Below are positions 36,410 to 45,338 of a stretch of 64,000 bases of DNA, piece after piece. Within the stretch, counting starts at the first letter, position 1; each line of letters opens with the position of its first letter. This DNA is from a bacterium (GTDB lineage: Bacteria; BMS3Abin14). The notes under the pieces were generated by a model. That model made no database searches, was not told the origin of the DNA, and worked only from the letters and a program-made list of their open reading frames with translations. The stretch is from assembly GCA_029210965.1 (NCBI GenBank), contig JARGFZ010000008.1, positions 1 to 64,000 on the forward strand, read 5' to 3'. A program made the translations under genes and the position numbers.

Positions 36410-37488
36410 GAGGGCTTTTCAACATACACCGGATAGATTTCGTGCTGCTGGGCTCTACACTGGCCCTGTCTGGTATGGGGATCCTGGTCATCAGGTCCGC
36501 TACCGCAGGAGGCCGCTTTGCCGAGTACCCCGGACGGCAGGCTTACTGGCTGGCTATAGCCCTCGTGGCCTATTTAATCGGGTATTTCGTGGACAGGAGA
36601 CATCTTCAGCGTGGCGCTTACAGCTTTTACTGGGTGACATTCACAGTTCTGGTAGGGCTGGCAGTGGCAGGTAAATGGATCGGGGGGGTCCAGCGTTGGA
36701 TCCATGCTGGCGGTTTGACTTTCCAGCCATCTGAACTGGCAAAGCTGGCCCTTATCCTGGCTCTTGCCAGATATTTCAGCAGGAGGAAAGCGGCGCCTCC
36801 TTACGGGCTGGAGGAGATCATGGTGCCGCTGCTCATGATCGCAGGTTTCGCGATCCCCGTGGCCATTCAACCGGATCTCGGTACTGCCATGTTTCTTGTC
36901 CTCATATCCGGAGTTGTGATCCTCTTTTTAGGAGTGAGATGGTCCACACTCATCGTTTTTGTCGTCGGCGCTGCCGCCGCTGCCCCTTCGCTGTTTTTCA
37001 CCCTCAAGGATTATCAGCGCGACAGGATATTGAATTTTTTTAGTCCCGGGCGGGATCCCCTGGGGACCGGTTACCATGTGGTCCAATCCAAAATCGCAAT
37101 TGGTTCGGGTGGTTTGTTCGGCAAAGGGTTCCAGCAGGGGACTCAATCCCAACTGCGATTCATCCCGGAACAGCACACAGATTTCATCGTCTCGGTACTG
37201 GCAGAAGAGTTCGGTTTCGCCGGTGTCCTGCTCATGCTTGGCTTGCTGCTCTTCCTCACTTTGTACCTTTTCAGCTATATCGAATTCACCAAGACCCGAT
37301 TTTCCGTAATTGTCGTAGTGGGGATCACATCCGCCTTTGCCCTTCAGGCTGCCATTAATATTGCCATGGCGGCGGGGGTTTTGCCGGTGGTGGGGTTGCC
37401 TTTGCCGCTTTTGAGTTATGGGGGGTCCTCCCTGGTCACTACCTTCCTGGGGTTTGGAATCATCGCGGGCTACAAACGTCGGAGATAG
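36406..37488 (+). CDS. rodA: SEDS peptidoglycan glycosyltransferase RodA
   Basis: 360 residues with about ten membrane segments. SEDS hallmarks are FQPSELAKLALILALARYFS, IQPDLGTAMFLVLIS (with the conserved catalytic Asp), the large loop with QQGTQSQLRFIPEQHTDFI and the C-terminal GLPLPLLSYGGSSLV. It polymerises glycan strands with PBP2. It is the last gene of the mre-mrd operon. Confidence 0.97.
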   Translation: MRGLFNIHRIDFVLLGSTLALSGMGILVIRSATAGGRFAEYPGRQAYWLAIALVAYLIGYFVDRRHLQRGAYSFYWVTFTVLVGLAVAGKWIGGVQRWIHAGGLTFQPSELAKLALILALARYFSRRKAAPPYGLEEIMVPLLMIAGFAIPVAIQPDLGTAMFLVLISGVVILFLGVRWSTLIVFVVGAAAAAPSLFFTLKDYQRDRILNFFSPGRDPLGTGYHVVQSKIAIGSGGLFGKGFQQGTQSQLRFIPEQHTDFIVSVLAEEFGFAGVLLMLGLLLFLTLYLFSYIEFTKTRFSVIVVVGITSAFALQAAINIAMAAGVLPVVGLPLPLLSYGGSSLVTTFLGFGIIAGYKRRR

Positions 37489-37882
37489 GGGACGTCCGTC
37501 CATAGCACGCCAGCTACTTCGTACTTACTCTTCGCAATCCTCAACAACTTCTTAAATTCTGGGTTCGGCCCTCAATAGCACATCATTTGTCCCGCCGATT
37601 GCGGGATTATCACCCTTCGGCAATCCTCATCCCGCCAAAGGCGGGACTGCGGTTCCCTCGTCAATCGAGCCTCGTATCTGGCAAACTTTGAACGGCCGAT
37701 AAGAACGGTCCATATGAGTGCGATTACGGTTTACACGGAGCAAATTCAAATTATTCTCAAAAAGAAGTGATTTGGAACGGGAATAAAAGCCGAAGGGTTG
37801 GAGTTGTTACCAGACTGACACGAGCCACCGGAGTTCCGTTATCGGCTAACAGCATTTGATCTTCTCCTGCGTCCTGCGTTAT
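37489..37882. other. intergenic region with small palindromes
   Basis: 394 bp between the convergent rodA and receiver/HD-GYP genes. CCCGCCGATTGCGGG (about 37591-37605) and CCCGCC-AAA-GGCGGG (about 37632-37646) are short hairpins. CCTGCGTCCTGCGTT (37866-37880) is an arm of the TGCGTTC repeat class; its counterpart (GAACGCAG) lies beyond the gene at about 39503. No gene is supported. Confidence 0.45.
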
Positions 37883-39406
37883 TTATTCCCCGATCTCCGC
37901 ATATATTTCCTCAAACTCACCCTCGTTCTCTCTGAAGATGGATAGGATCTCCGGATCGAAGTGATCTGGTACGGTCCGGTCGTCGCCCTCCAGGATGATG
38001 CGGCATGTGTCGTTGTGATCGAAGGCTGATTTGTATACCCGGACGCTTCGAAGGGCATCGTAGGTGTCGGCCAGAGCCATGATGCGTCCTTCTACTGGGA
38101 TCTGTCCCTGGGCCAGGCCGCTGGGGTATCCTGTTCCGTCCCACTTTTCGTGATGTGTCAGGGCTATGGTCTTACCCATTTCGAAACGCTGGTGCTCGCC
38201 GATGATCTGTGCTCCATACAGAGTATGTTTCTTCATCTGGGTCCATTCCCCCTCGTCCAGCTTACCTGGTTTCTGGAGGATGCTTCGTGAGGTGTGGAGC
38301 TTACCAATATCATGAAGTGTTGCCTGGACGCGGATGTTTCTCGTAAACCGATCGGACATGTTCAGCTTTTCGGCCAGGGTGGAACAGTAAGCTCCCACGC
38401 GCTGGATGTGGTCACCGGTATCCTCATCCTGGATCTCTGCCGCTCTGGCCAGGCTGTAAACAGTATAGTTAAAAGCGTCTTCTGTCTCAGTTACCTGTTC
38501 GGACAGGGATTTCAGGAACTGGGCCTGCATGACCAGGCTCTCCAGAACTGTTGCCTCATAGGTGGAAACTTCCGACTGGTAGTTGAGCGCATACAGCGAC
38601 AACGACTTGCTGGCGAAGGACACCATGTTTTGCACAGTGGTGCCTGTTTCCTTCAGGTGGGAGACCAGTCCTGCGAAGGAAGAGTTTTCCAACTCCGATC
38701 GGTTGTAGAAATTAACAGTCGCAGTTTTTGTTCCAACAGATGACGGTGCACATGATTGTTCCGGCAGGTCCATCGGCGTTCTGTTGGTCTTTCCGTTTTC
38801 GTAAGAATATTTATAAAAGTGGCACTCTTTGTCATCCCCTTCCACACCCAGGATAAGGGAGGTCGGTTTTGCCGCCGCGCCTCCGTTCTTACGGATAAGC
38901 TGGCTTACAATGCTGTCCATGGAAAAGAGGAGATCAAAATCGGAAGGGTGGAAGGTCTGGATAATCGATTCACCGAAATTAGTGATGCCCTTGATAGTAG
39001 TGTAGGCGTCGATAAGCTTTTCGTTGAGATCCTTGACCTTGAGAAGCATTTTTATGCGTGCGAGAACTTCGGCTTCCCTGAAGGGTTTGTTGATATAATC
39101 TTCTGCACCGGCCTCTATACCTTTGATCCTGTCTTCGGTGTCGGTGAGGGCGGTGACCATGATAACGGGAATGTGCCTTAAATGTTCGTTGGTCTTTATG
39201 CGCCGGCATACCTCAAAACCATCGATACCCGGCATGTTGATATCCAGGAGGATTATGTCTATTGCCTCGTCCTGGAGGATCTTAAGGGCCTCTTCGCCGT
39301 TTTCAGCTTCAAGGATCTGGAATCTGGCAGAATCCAGCATATCGCTGACGATAACCCGGTTGAGGCGTTCATCGTCCACACAGAGAATTCTTGGACGGTC
39401 TGACAT
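37883..39406 (-). CDS. receiver and HD-GYP response regulator
   Basis: 507 residues. The receiver occupies residues 1-120, with CVDDE, phosphoacceptor Asp in IILLDINMPG and Lys in YINKPF. A middle region of about 180 residues (to about 310) has no recognised domain. The C-terminal HD-GYP domain has TLHDIGKLH and HHEKWDGTGYPSGL intact, so c-di-GMP hydrolysis is expected. No partner kinase is adjacent. The gene is bounded by inverted arms of the GAACGCA repeat class on both sides. Confidence 0.9.
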   Translation of the reverse strand: MSDRPRILCVDDERLNRVIVSDMLDSARFQILEAENGEEALKILQDEAIDIILLDINMPGIDGFEVCRRIKTNEHLRHIPVIMVTALTDTEDRIKGIEAGAEDYINKPFREAEVLARIKMLLKVKDLNEKLIDAYTTIKGITNFGESIIQTFHPSDFDLLFSMDSIVSQLIRKNGGAAAKPTSLILGVEGDDKECHFYKYSYENGKTNRTPMDLPEQSCAPSSVGTKTATVNFYNRSELENSSFAGLVSHLKETGTTVQNMVSFASKSLSLYALNYQSEVSTYEATVLESLVMQAQFLKSLSEQVTETEDAFNYTVYSLARAAEIQDEDTGDHIQRVGAYCSTLAEKLNMSDRFTRNIRVQATLHDIGKLHTSRSILQKPGKLDEGEWTQMKKHTLYGAQIIGEHQRFEMGKTIALTHHEKWDGTGYPSGLAQGQIPVEGRIMALADTYDALRSVRVYKSAFDHNDTCRIILEGDDRTVPDHFDPEILSIFRENEGEFEEIYAEIGE

Positions 39407-39574
39407 CTTCTGCTCCCCACTGCTCTATTACACAATTGTATTCCTACCTGTTATAGATATGGTTGTTTTAACGGAATGTCAAGGGTGGAAAAACAGAATG
39501 TAGAACGCAGAAGAAATACGCAATAAACCATGACAACAATCTGATTAGAAACAATGCTTTTTCTACATTCAACC

Positions 39575-39731
39575 TTGACAGGGTCGCAAAAAGTCCGTTA
39601 TCGGCTTTTTGCTCCTCGGAAAGGGAAAAGCGTGGTTTTCCCTTTCCTCACAAATCAATGACTTACACCCGCAGTCATTGATTCGGGCGCCCCGCGCGGG
39701 GCGCATTGATGACTTTTTGCGAAGTCTTCAG
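39575..39731 (+). repeat. 139-bp inverted-repeat element, copy 2 (full), with flanks
   Basis: TCGCAAAAAGTC (39584-39595) to GACTTTTTGCGA (39711-39722) is exactly 139 bp, as in copy 1. The GGAAAGGGAAAA/TTTTCCCTTTCC and ATCAATGAC/GTCATTGAT hairpins and the GCGCCCC/GGGGCGC stem are kept. Confidence 0.85.
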
Positions 39732-39734
39732 CAT

Positions 39735-39914
39735 TCAAAAGCATCCCAATAAACACTGTGTTATTTTGATCTTGTTCCCCTCTTCATTGCACGCTTTGCC
39801 CACCAGGGAAAGGTGGACGCCCAGTTTCTCGGCAATAAGGTGGGCATCCTGGCAGGAAAGGCTGCCGTCCACGATCTTCTCCTCGATCATCTCACGCAGT
39901 TTTGCATCGTCCAT
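39735..39914 (-). CDS. small conserved protein with C-terminal C-x-LGCF tail
   Basis: 59 residues from ATG at 39914, with GGGAGG 6 nt upstream; longer in-frame starts run into a repeat. It has a helical region (DDAKLREMIEEKIVDGSLSC, DAHLIAEKLGVHLSLVG) and ends KITQCLLGCF. From memory, similar proteins of about 60 residues ending in CxLGCF occur in deltaproteobacteria and clostridia, without known function. The two terminal cysteines suggest metal binding or a disulfide. It is downstream of rsmI on the same strand, separated by a large palindrome. Confidence 0.7.
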   Translation of the reverse strand: MDDAKLREMIEEKIVDGSLSCQDAHLIAEKLGVHLSLVGKACNEEGNKIKITQCLLGCF

Positions 39915-39944
39915 AGGGGCCTCCCGGGTTTTTTGGACCGCTTG

Positions 39945-40124
39945 ACGCGGGGACGCGGAGACGCGGTGACACGGGGAAGGATCGCTCCGTACCAGCAAAT
40001 GGGACATCTCCGCTTCCGGATATTTATAAGGTTCAGCACTCTGAACGTATTATCGGTTTCTCGTTCAGTGTTTTTAATAACATTTTTTTCTCTCCGCGTC
40101 CCCGCGTCGCCGTGTCTCCGTGTC
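39945..40124. repeat. GACGCGG/CCGCGTC word palindrome
   Basis: GACGCGGGGACGCGGAGACG words (39947-39977) face TCTCCGCGTCCCCGCGTCGC words (40091-40124) across about 110 bp, in the gap between rsmI and the small CxLGCF gene. Confidence 0.65.
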
Positions 40125-40136
40125 AAACGGTTTTAA

Positions 40137-40961
40137 TCAGATCTCGCTCGCCATCATATATATCACGCTTCTCTCTTCCCCGGTGATCTGGGAAAGCACA
40201 GAAGCGACCCTTGAGGCAGAAAGGCCCTCTGCCCTTAGCCTTTTTATTGCGGGAAGCAGGTCAACGGTGCGTTTTATGGGCTCAGCCCCTTCGATCAGGA
40301 TGGAGACCTCGCCCTTGATCTTTCCCGTTTCCAGGTGATGTGCCACCTCACTGGCTGTACCCCTGATAAACTCCTCGTGAAGCTTTGTCATCTCCCGACC
40401 AAGTACCAACTGACGGTCTCCCATGATCTGCGCTATCGCGCTAAGGGCCGCAAGAACCCGGTTGGGTGATTCGTATATCACAAGAGGGAAGCCTGTGGCT
40501 GCAAGTTGTGCGAGAACCTCCTCACGAGACCCTTTTTTGGGAGGGAGAAACCCCTGGAAAAGGAACCGGGTCAGCTCCATACCAGAGGCAGACAGGAGAG
40601 CGGTTAACGCACTTGGACCGGGTATCGGGACCACCGGGATCGATTTATTCACACACAGTCCCACCAGATAATGGCCGGGATCGGAGATGCCGGGAGTCCC
40701 GGCGTCGGTGATAAGAGCCACATCTTTGCCTTGCTCAAGTCTGGCGGCGATCGTTATAGCCGCATCCTGGCGGTTGTGTTCTCTGTAACTGATCATCTCC
40801 GTATTGATTTCAAGAGCGGAAAGCAGCTTGCGGCTGTGGCGTGTGTCCTCGGCAGCAACCACGTCCACCTTCCGGAGCACCTCTTCTGCCCGTCGGGTGA
40901 TGTCCCCCAGATTACCGATGGGTGTCGCGACTATGAAAAGGGTTCCTTTTTCCTCATGCAT
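40137..40961 (-). CDS. rsmI: 16S rRNA (cytidine1402-2'-O)-methyltransferase
   Basis: 274 residues of the tetrapyrrole-methylase fold. Signatures are LFIVATPIGNLGDITRRA, AAEDTRHSRKLL, LITDAGTPGISDPG and PGPSALTALLSASGM, followed by FLPPKKGSR and YESPNRVL. It methylates the ribose of C1402 in 16S rRNA with RsmH. The C-terminal 40 residues form a helical tail (LRAEGLSASRVASVLSQI). Single gene, normal length. Confidence 0.95.
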   Translation of the reverse strand: MHEEKGTLFIVATPIGNLGDITRRAEEVLRKVDVVAAEDTRHSRKLLSALEINTEMISYREHNRQDAAITIAARLEQGKDVALITDAGTPGISDPGHYLVGLCVNKSIPVVPIPGPSALTALLSASGMELTRFLFQGFLPPKKGSREEVLAQLAATGFPLVIYESPNRVLAALSAIAQIMGDRQLVLGREMTKLHEEFIRGTASEVAHHLETGKIKGEVSILIEGAEPIKRTVDLLPAIKRLRAEGLSASRVASVLSQITGEERSVIYMMASEI

Positions 40962-41676
40962 CTAGACCTCCGAAACAGCTCTCGTTTTGATCAGTGCCGT
41001 AAATCATATACCAAGTGTTACCACAGATAATAGTACTTCCTTCAAAAGCGGGAAGAGCTGTTTCTCGCAGAGACGCAGGGGGCGCAGAAAAAAGTAACCC
41101 GGGTGAAAGGTTGTCATCGCGAGCCATTGCCTGAGCGAAGCGATCTCGATCCCTGCAAATGCGGTAATCTTCTAACACAAAGTACACCAAGTTTTGCAAG
41201 GGAAGACCCAGGCAGGTTTCACAAAGGCAGACCAGGCCCAGGGCAATCCGGGTCATCGCGAACAGTTACCCATGTGAAGAGATCCCGGTTTTATTGAAAT
41301 CAGTAAAGGTGATCTCTTGCAGGGTCGCCCGCCGTTGCCAAGGCTATGGCGGGCAAGCAGCTTGTCCACCAACTTGTGCAGCGTAGCTCGCAGAGCGACG
41401 GTGGGAGTTCTCTGAAAAAGGCACAGACTTTAAGATCTTAACCCGGATTTGGTCTAAACTGCGTTCCCTGCCCATCGATCACGCTCTGGGACCTGAGCTT
41501 GTCGAAGGACGTTTGCAGTGAGTAACGCTTGCTGCAAGACAAACCGGCGTGAAAAGGATTTTCCATGGAAGATGGAATATCTTTTTTTCAAATTAATTCA
41601 GTTACTTCCGTTTGACACTCGGATTAACCATCTGATAGATTTTTATGTTAACTTATATTTTTTGGAGGGAAAGACC
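40962..41676. other. long intergenic region with degenerate repeats
   Basis: 715 bp. GTCATCGCGAGCC...AGCGAAGCGATCTC (41114-41149) belongs to the widespread TCATTGCGAGGAGCG...AATCTC intergenic repeat; similar blocks are at 44574-44610 and 46627-46660. CCTGAGCTTGTCGAAGG lies at about 41493-41509. The last 120 bp are AT-rich and hold the pfp promoter. The long frames here are not gene-like. Confidence 0.5.
41612..41641 (+). promoter_or_regulatory. candidate promoter of pfp
   Basis: TTGACA (41612-41617), an 18-nt spacer and TAGATT (41636-41641), giving a leader of about 30 nt before the strong GGAGGG site at 41664. Confidence 0.5.
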
Positions 41677-42714
41677 ATGAGGATCGGAATCTTGACGGGT
41701 GGAGGTGACTGTCCCGGTTTGAATGCAGTCATTCGTGCCATAACCAGAAAGGGTCTCCAGGAGGGTGACAACATTCTCGGAATCCTGTACGGGTGGAAGG
41801 GGATGATCACGGGGCAGCATAAAGAACTGACACAGCGTTCAGTTTCCGGACTGATCCATCGTGGTGGCACTATCCTGCACACGTCCAGAACGAACCCTTT
41901 CAAGGAGGAGGGGGGGGGCGAAAAGGTGATAGCTACCTTCAAACGCCTGGGTTTAGACGCCCTGGTCGCCATTGGTGGTGAGGATACACTTGGCGTCGCC
42001 CACAGGCTTTACAAAGAGTATGATATGCCCGTTGTCGGTGTTCCCAAGACCATCGACAACGATCTTTCCGGAACCGATGTGACCTTCGGGTTTGACACGG
42101 CTGTATCCATAGCCACGGAGGCCATTGATCGCCTTCACACGACAGCCGAGTCCCACGACCGGGTAATGGTTGTGGAGGTTATGGGCCGGCATGCCGGCTG
42201 GATTGCCGTGCATTCGGGGATGGCCGGCGGGGCCGACGTCATTCTCATCCCGGAAAAGCCTTTTGATCTGAATGAGGTTTCAGAGGCCATAAGGTCCAGG
42301 CATGCGAGGGGCAAGAGTTTCTCCATCGTTGTGGTGGCGGAAGGGGCGAGGCTTGAGCAGGAAAATACCAATGGTCTGGTGAAGCAGACGGAAGACCTTG
42401 ACGAGTTCGGGCATGTGAGGCTTGGTGGAATAGGGCATTTTCTGGCCAATGCCATCGAAGAGAGGACAGGTTTCGAAACGAGGGTGACCGTACTCGGTCA
42501 TGTCCAGAGAGGTGGTACTCCCACGGCACATGACAGAATATTGGCCACACTCTTCGGAATACGAGCACACGAACTGATCAGGATGGGAAGGTTTGGCAAG
42601 ATGTCCGCCATTGTGAACGGCCGCCTAGGTGAAGTCACCCTTCAGGAAGCTATTAAAGAGCTCAAAACTGTTGACATGGAACTTTTCAGGATGGCGGCCA
42701 TTTTCTCAGGTTAG
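41677..42714 (+). CDS. pfp: 6-phosphofructokinase, probably pyrophosphate-dependent
   Basis: 345 residues from ATG at 41677, with GGAGGG 8 nt upstream; the longer open frame is promoter DNA. The PFK fold is clear: ILTGGGDCPGLNAVIR, PKTIDNDL, MGRHAGWIA, LGHVQRGGTPTAHDRI. The phosphate-donor site reads GGEDTL where ATP enzymes have GGDGS, and PKTIDND where they have PGTIDND. The Asp and Lys at these two places are known to favour pyrophosphate and block ATP. It converts fructose-6-phosphate to the 1,6-bisphosphate, reversibly if PPi is used. gpsA follows 10 nt later. Confidence 0.88.
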   Translation: MRIGILTGGGDCPGLNAVIRAITRKGLQEGDNILGILYGWKGMITGQHKELTQRSVSGLIHRGGTILHTSRTNPFKEEGGGEKVIATFKRLGLDALVAIGGEDTLGVAHRLYKEYDMPVVGVPKTIDNDLSGTDVTFGFDTAVSIATEAIDRLHTTAESHDRVMVVEVMGRHAGWIAVHSGMAGGADVILIPEKPFDLNEVSEAIRSRHARGKSFSIVVVAEGARLEQENTNGLVKQTEDLDEFGHVRLGGIGHFLANAIEERTGFETRVTVLGHVQRGGTPTAHDRILATLFGIRAHELIRMGRFGKMSAIVNGRLGEVTLQEAIKELKTVDMELFRMAAIFSG

Positions 42715-42724
42715 GATTGTATTG

Positions 42725-43753
42725 ATGCCAGAATTCAGAACAAGGATGGGTGTTGTGGGAGGCGGGAGCTGGGGTACAGCCCTGGCGATCCACTGTGCCA
42801 GTGTCGGGATGTCGGTCAACTTGTGGGTCTACGAAGAGGATCTCGCCCGGCGGATGGTTGAAACGAGGGAGAATGATATTTATCTGCCCAATGCTCCTTT
42901 GCCTGATGCCATCAGGGTGACCCACCTCTTCGAAGATTGCCTGGCTGGGGCCCAAATGGTGATGTCCGTGGTCCCCTCCCACCTTTCGAGGGAAGTCTGG
43001 AGCGAGGCTCACTCTTACCTCCCTGTCGATGCTATACTCATCAATGCCACCAAAGGAATAGAGGACGAAACCTACCTGACCTCCTCCGGGGTGCTGGCCG
43101 AGTCCGTTGGGGGGGACATCCAGGATCGTATGGTGACACTTTCCGGCCCCACATTTGCCAGGGAAATCGCTTTGGGTTTGCCTGCCGCTGCAGTCATAGC
43201 CGGGAATAATGCTGAACTGACAAGCACAGTCCAGTTGGCTCTCAACTCGAAAAGCTTTCGGTTCTACACCAACCAGGATCCCATAGGTGTGGAAGTTGCC
43301 GCTTCTCTGAAGAACGTCATGGCCATAGCCGTAGGTATCTGTGATGGGCTTGGGCTAGGCCATAACGCGAGAGCCGCCCTCATTACGAGGGGGTTGGCTG
43401 AACTGGCCAGACTCGGTGTAACTCTCGGTGCCGATCCCCTGACCTTCCAGGGGCTCGCGGGTGTTGGTGACCTTGTTCTTACCTGTACAGGGGATCTTTC
43501 CCGTAACCGGACCCTTGGGCTAAGGTTGGGCCAAGGCGAAAAACTGGCCGATATTATCGCTTCCACCCCCATGGTTGCGGAGGGCGTCAAGACGACCAGA
43601 TCGGCACGAGGACTTGCCAGGCGGGAGGGGGTGGAGATGCCCATTACCGAGGAAATTTACGAAGTCCTTTACAGTTCAAGAGATGCGCTTGGGGCCCTCA
43701 AGGCACTTATGAGTAGATCCCCCAAGAAGGAGAACCTTGAATCTAAAGTATAA
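42725..43753 (+). CDS. gpsA: glycerol-3-phosphate dehydrogenase (NAD(P)+)
   Basis: 342 residues from ATG at 42725 (MPEFRTRMGVVGGGSWGTAL). It has the N-terminal dinucleotide motif GGGSWGT, the SGPTFAREIALGLPAA segment, the catalytic Lys region VAASLKNVMAIAVGI with GLGLGHNARAALITRG, and GVGDLVLTCTGDLSRNRTLG. It makes sn-glycerol-3-phosphate for phospholipid synthesis. Its 3' end overlaps the DUF4177 frame by 17 nt. pgpA, also in phospholipid synthesis, lies 1.1 kb downstream. Confidence 0.97.
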   Translation: MPEFRTRMGVVGGGSWGTALAIHCASVGMSVNLWVYEEDLARRMVETRENDIYLPNAPLPDAIRVTHLFEDCLAGAQMVMSVVPSHLSREVWSEAHSYLPVDAILINATKGIEDETYLTSSGVLAESVGGDIQDRMVTLSGPTFAREIALGLPAAAVIAGNNAELTSTVQLALNSKSFRFYTNQDPIGVEVAASLKNVMAIAVGICDGLGLGHNARAALITRGLAELARLGVTLGADPLTFQGLAGVGDLVLTCTGDLSRNRTLGLRLGQGEKLADIIASTPMVAEGVKTTRSARGLARREGVEMPITEEIYEVLYSSRDALGALKALMSRSPKKENLESKV

Positions 43754-43955
43754 AGTGGTGGAGACCCAGATCGTGACCGATGAGGTAATGGAAGGCCTCA
43801 TCAACTCCTGGGTGGATAAGGGATGGCATCTGGATGGAATACGTTTTGCCATGAGCGATGCAAGCAAGCGACCATCGATGGCATTTATCCTTTTCACCAG
43901 GGAAGGGGACACACTGGAGGAAGAAAATGGAGGTGGAGATGGAGAGGGAAGTTAG
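43737..43955 (+). CDS. DUF4177 domain protein
   Basis: 72 residues from TTG at 43737, inside the end of gpsA. The sequence LKYKVVETQIVTD, then LINSWVDKGWHLDGIRFAMS and FILFTREG matches the small DUF4177 fold (a strand, a helix with a conserved GW, two strands). Function unknown. The C-terminus is acidic and Gly-rich (EEENGGGDGEG) and its coding overlaps the start of the RDD gene by 29 nt. Confidence 0.75.
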   Translation: MNLKYKVVETQIVTDEVMEGLINSWVDKGWHLDGIRFAMSDASKRPSMAFILFTREGDTLEEENGGGDGEGS

Positions 43956-44370
43956 TGCTGTAAAGCTGAAGACCAGTGTGCTCAAAAGGGTTCTGGCGCG
44001 CCTGGTGGACGGCCTTGTGGCCTGGGCTTTTGCTCTGGTCCTTCCCCCGGTTGGGATCCTGGTGGGCCTGGTGTACCTCGCTTTGGCTGATGGTATGCAG
44101 AAAGGGCAAAGCCTGGGCAAGATGGTCTTTGGTCTGGAGGTTGTGACATCAGATGGATCACCTTGTGACCTGAAGGCTTCCATTTACAGAAACATTCCCT
44201 TTGAACTGGCCTTCCTGTTTGCGGCCGTTCCCGTCCTGGGCTGGATACTCCTTATCATAGCTGGGATTCCCATTCTCCTTATCGAACTCTGGCTGGTTAT
44301 CGCGGATCATCACGGGCTGCGGCTTGGAGACCGGATCGCAGGCACCACGGTCGTGGAGTTGGTCCATTGA
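43927..44370 (+). CDS. RDD family membrane protein
   Basis: 147 residues from ATG at 43927 (GGAGG 6 nt upstream). Three membrane segments are predicted (about 26-48, 96-113, 114-131). The RDD marks are LKRVLARLVDGLVAW near the N-terminus and GLRLGDRIAGTTVVE at the end, with QSLGKMVFGLEVV between. RDD proteins are small membrane proteins of mostly unknown role. The stop codon sits at the left edge of copy 3 of the 139-bp repeat. Confidence 0.88.
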   Translation: MEVEMEREVSAVKLKTSVLKRVLARLVDGLVAWAFALVLPPVGILVGLVYLALADGMQKGQSLGKMVFGLEVVTSDGSPCDLKASIYRNIPFELAFLFAAVPVLGWILLIIAGIPILLIELWLVIADHHGLRLGDRIAGTTVVELVH

Positions 44371-44374
44371 GATA

Positions 44375-44501
44375 GGTCGCAAAAAGTCCATGAGTGGCTT
44401 TTTGCTCCACGGAAAGGGAAAAACGCGGTTTTCCCTTTCCTCACGGATCGATGATATTAGTGTCGTTCATCGATCCGGGCGCCCTTCTCAGGCGCGGCAG
44501 C
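44375..44501 (+). repeat. 139-bp inverted-repeat element, copy 3 (right end missing)
   Basis: TCGCAAAAAGTC at 44377-44388, then the GGAAAGGGAAAA/TTTTCCCTTTCC hairpin and a GGATCGATGA/TCATCGATCC stem. That stem differs from copies 1 and 2 by paired changes (A to G with T to C). The right terminal repeat is absent. Confidence 0.8.
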
Positions 44502-44870
44502 ATTACCCGGGATTAAGGAAGCACAGGTCCTGTGAAAGGCGGGAAGAGCTAATTTACCGCAGAGCGAAGATGGGTCATCGCGAGCTGATACCATGCGAAG
44601 CGATCTCAGGTTTTTGAGATTTGAGATCTGAGATCTGAAATTCGCTTTTCTAACAGGGATAAAGGGGATAAAAAGAACGGGTATCGGAGTGTCGGAGTGT
44701 CGGAGTATCGGCGTATCGGGGAGAAAGGCGCGTGGGAGCATGGGTGCGAGGGGGAAAGATTGTCATTCCGGACACAGCCTGATCGTGATCCGGAATCCAG
44801 GGGAATAGCAGTTTCTGGGGGAAGCGTTAATGGCGGTATCTCACAGGCATGAAGGGGATTAAGTAGCTCG
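44502..44870. other. repeat-filled intergenic region
   Basis: 369 bp. It contains a TCATCGCGAGC...GCGAAGCGATCTC block (44574-44607), GAGATCT words (44613-44645), tandem TCGGAGTG words (44691-44718) and a CATTCCGG...CCGGAATCC pair (44764-44800). No gene is seen; pgpA starts at 44871. Confidence 0.5.
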
Positions 44871-45326
44871 ATGAAAAACCGCCTCATTACACTCTTCGCA
44901 TCAGGTCTGGGCGCCGGCTATTCCCCCATAGCCTCAGGGACGTTTGGCACCCTTGTCGCCATTCCCCTTTTCATCCTTCTTTCACGATGGGGAACTCCCG
45001 GGGTTCTTACTGGTCTGGTGGTTATCGCTTTACTGGGGATACCGGCTTCCGATCATATGGAAAGATCTATAGGTGCCAGTGACCCCGGCAAGATAGTCAT
45101 CGACGAGATCGCCGGGTATCTGCTTGCCATGGCAGGTTCGCCGGTGGAGGCAAGGTACATAATCGCCGGGTTCTTTTTGTTCCGGTTCTTCGATATCCTT
45201 AAACCGCCCCCTGTTCGCCAGGCCGAAAAATATCTGCGTGGTGGACTGGGTGTTGTGGCCGATGATCTCCTGGCTGGGGTCTATGCCTGGATATGTCTGA
45301 GATTGCTGGAGAAATTTCTGTTCTGA
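44871..45326 (+). CDS. pgpA: phosphatidylglycerophosphatase A
   Basis: 151 residues, membrane-bound with about four hydrophobic segments. PgpA signatures are FASGLGAGYSPIASGTFGTL at the N-terminus, KIVIDEIAGYLLAM, FFLFRFFDILKPPP and GVVADDLLAGVYA. It dephosphorylates phosphatidylglycerophosphate to phosphatidylglycerol. It is followed after 12 nt by pncC, a pairing common in related bacteria. Confidence 0.95.
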   Translation: MKNRLITLFASGLGAGYSPIASGTFGTLVAIPLFILLSRWGTPGVLTGLVVIALLGIPASDHMERSIGASDPGKIVIDEIAGYLLAMAGSPVEARYIIAGFFLFRFFDILKPPPVRQAEKYLRGGLGVVADDLLAGVYAWICLRLLEKFLF

Positions 45327-45338
45327 TTGGGGGACAAA

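Noticed and set aside
41518-41676. N-terminal extension of the phosphofructokinase frame
   Set aside because: The added segment is AT-rich promoter DNA; the family N-terminus and a strong ribosome site are at 41677.
44691-44718. Tandem TCGGAGTG words considered as a CRISPR fragment
   Set aside because: Units are 8-9 bp with no spacers; this is a simple tandem repeat.
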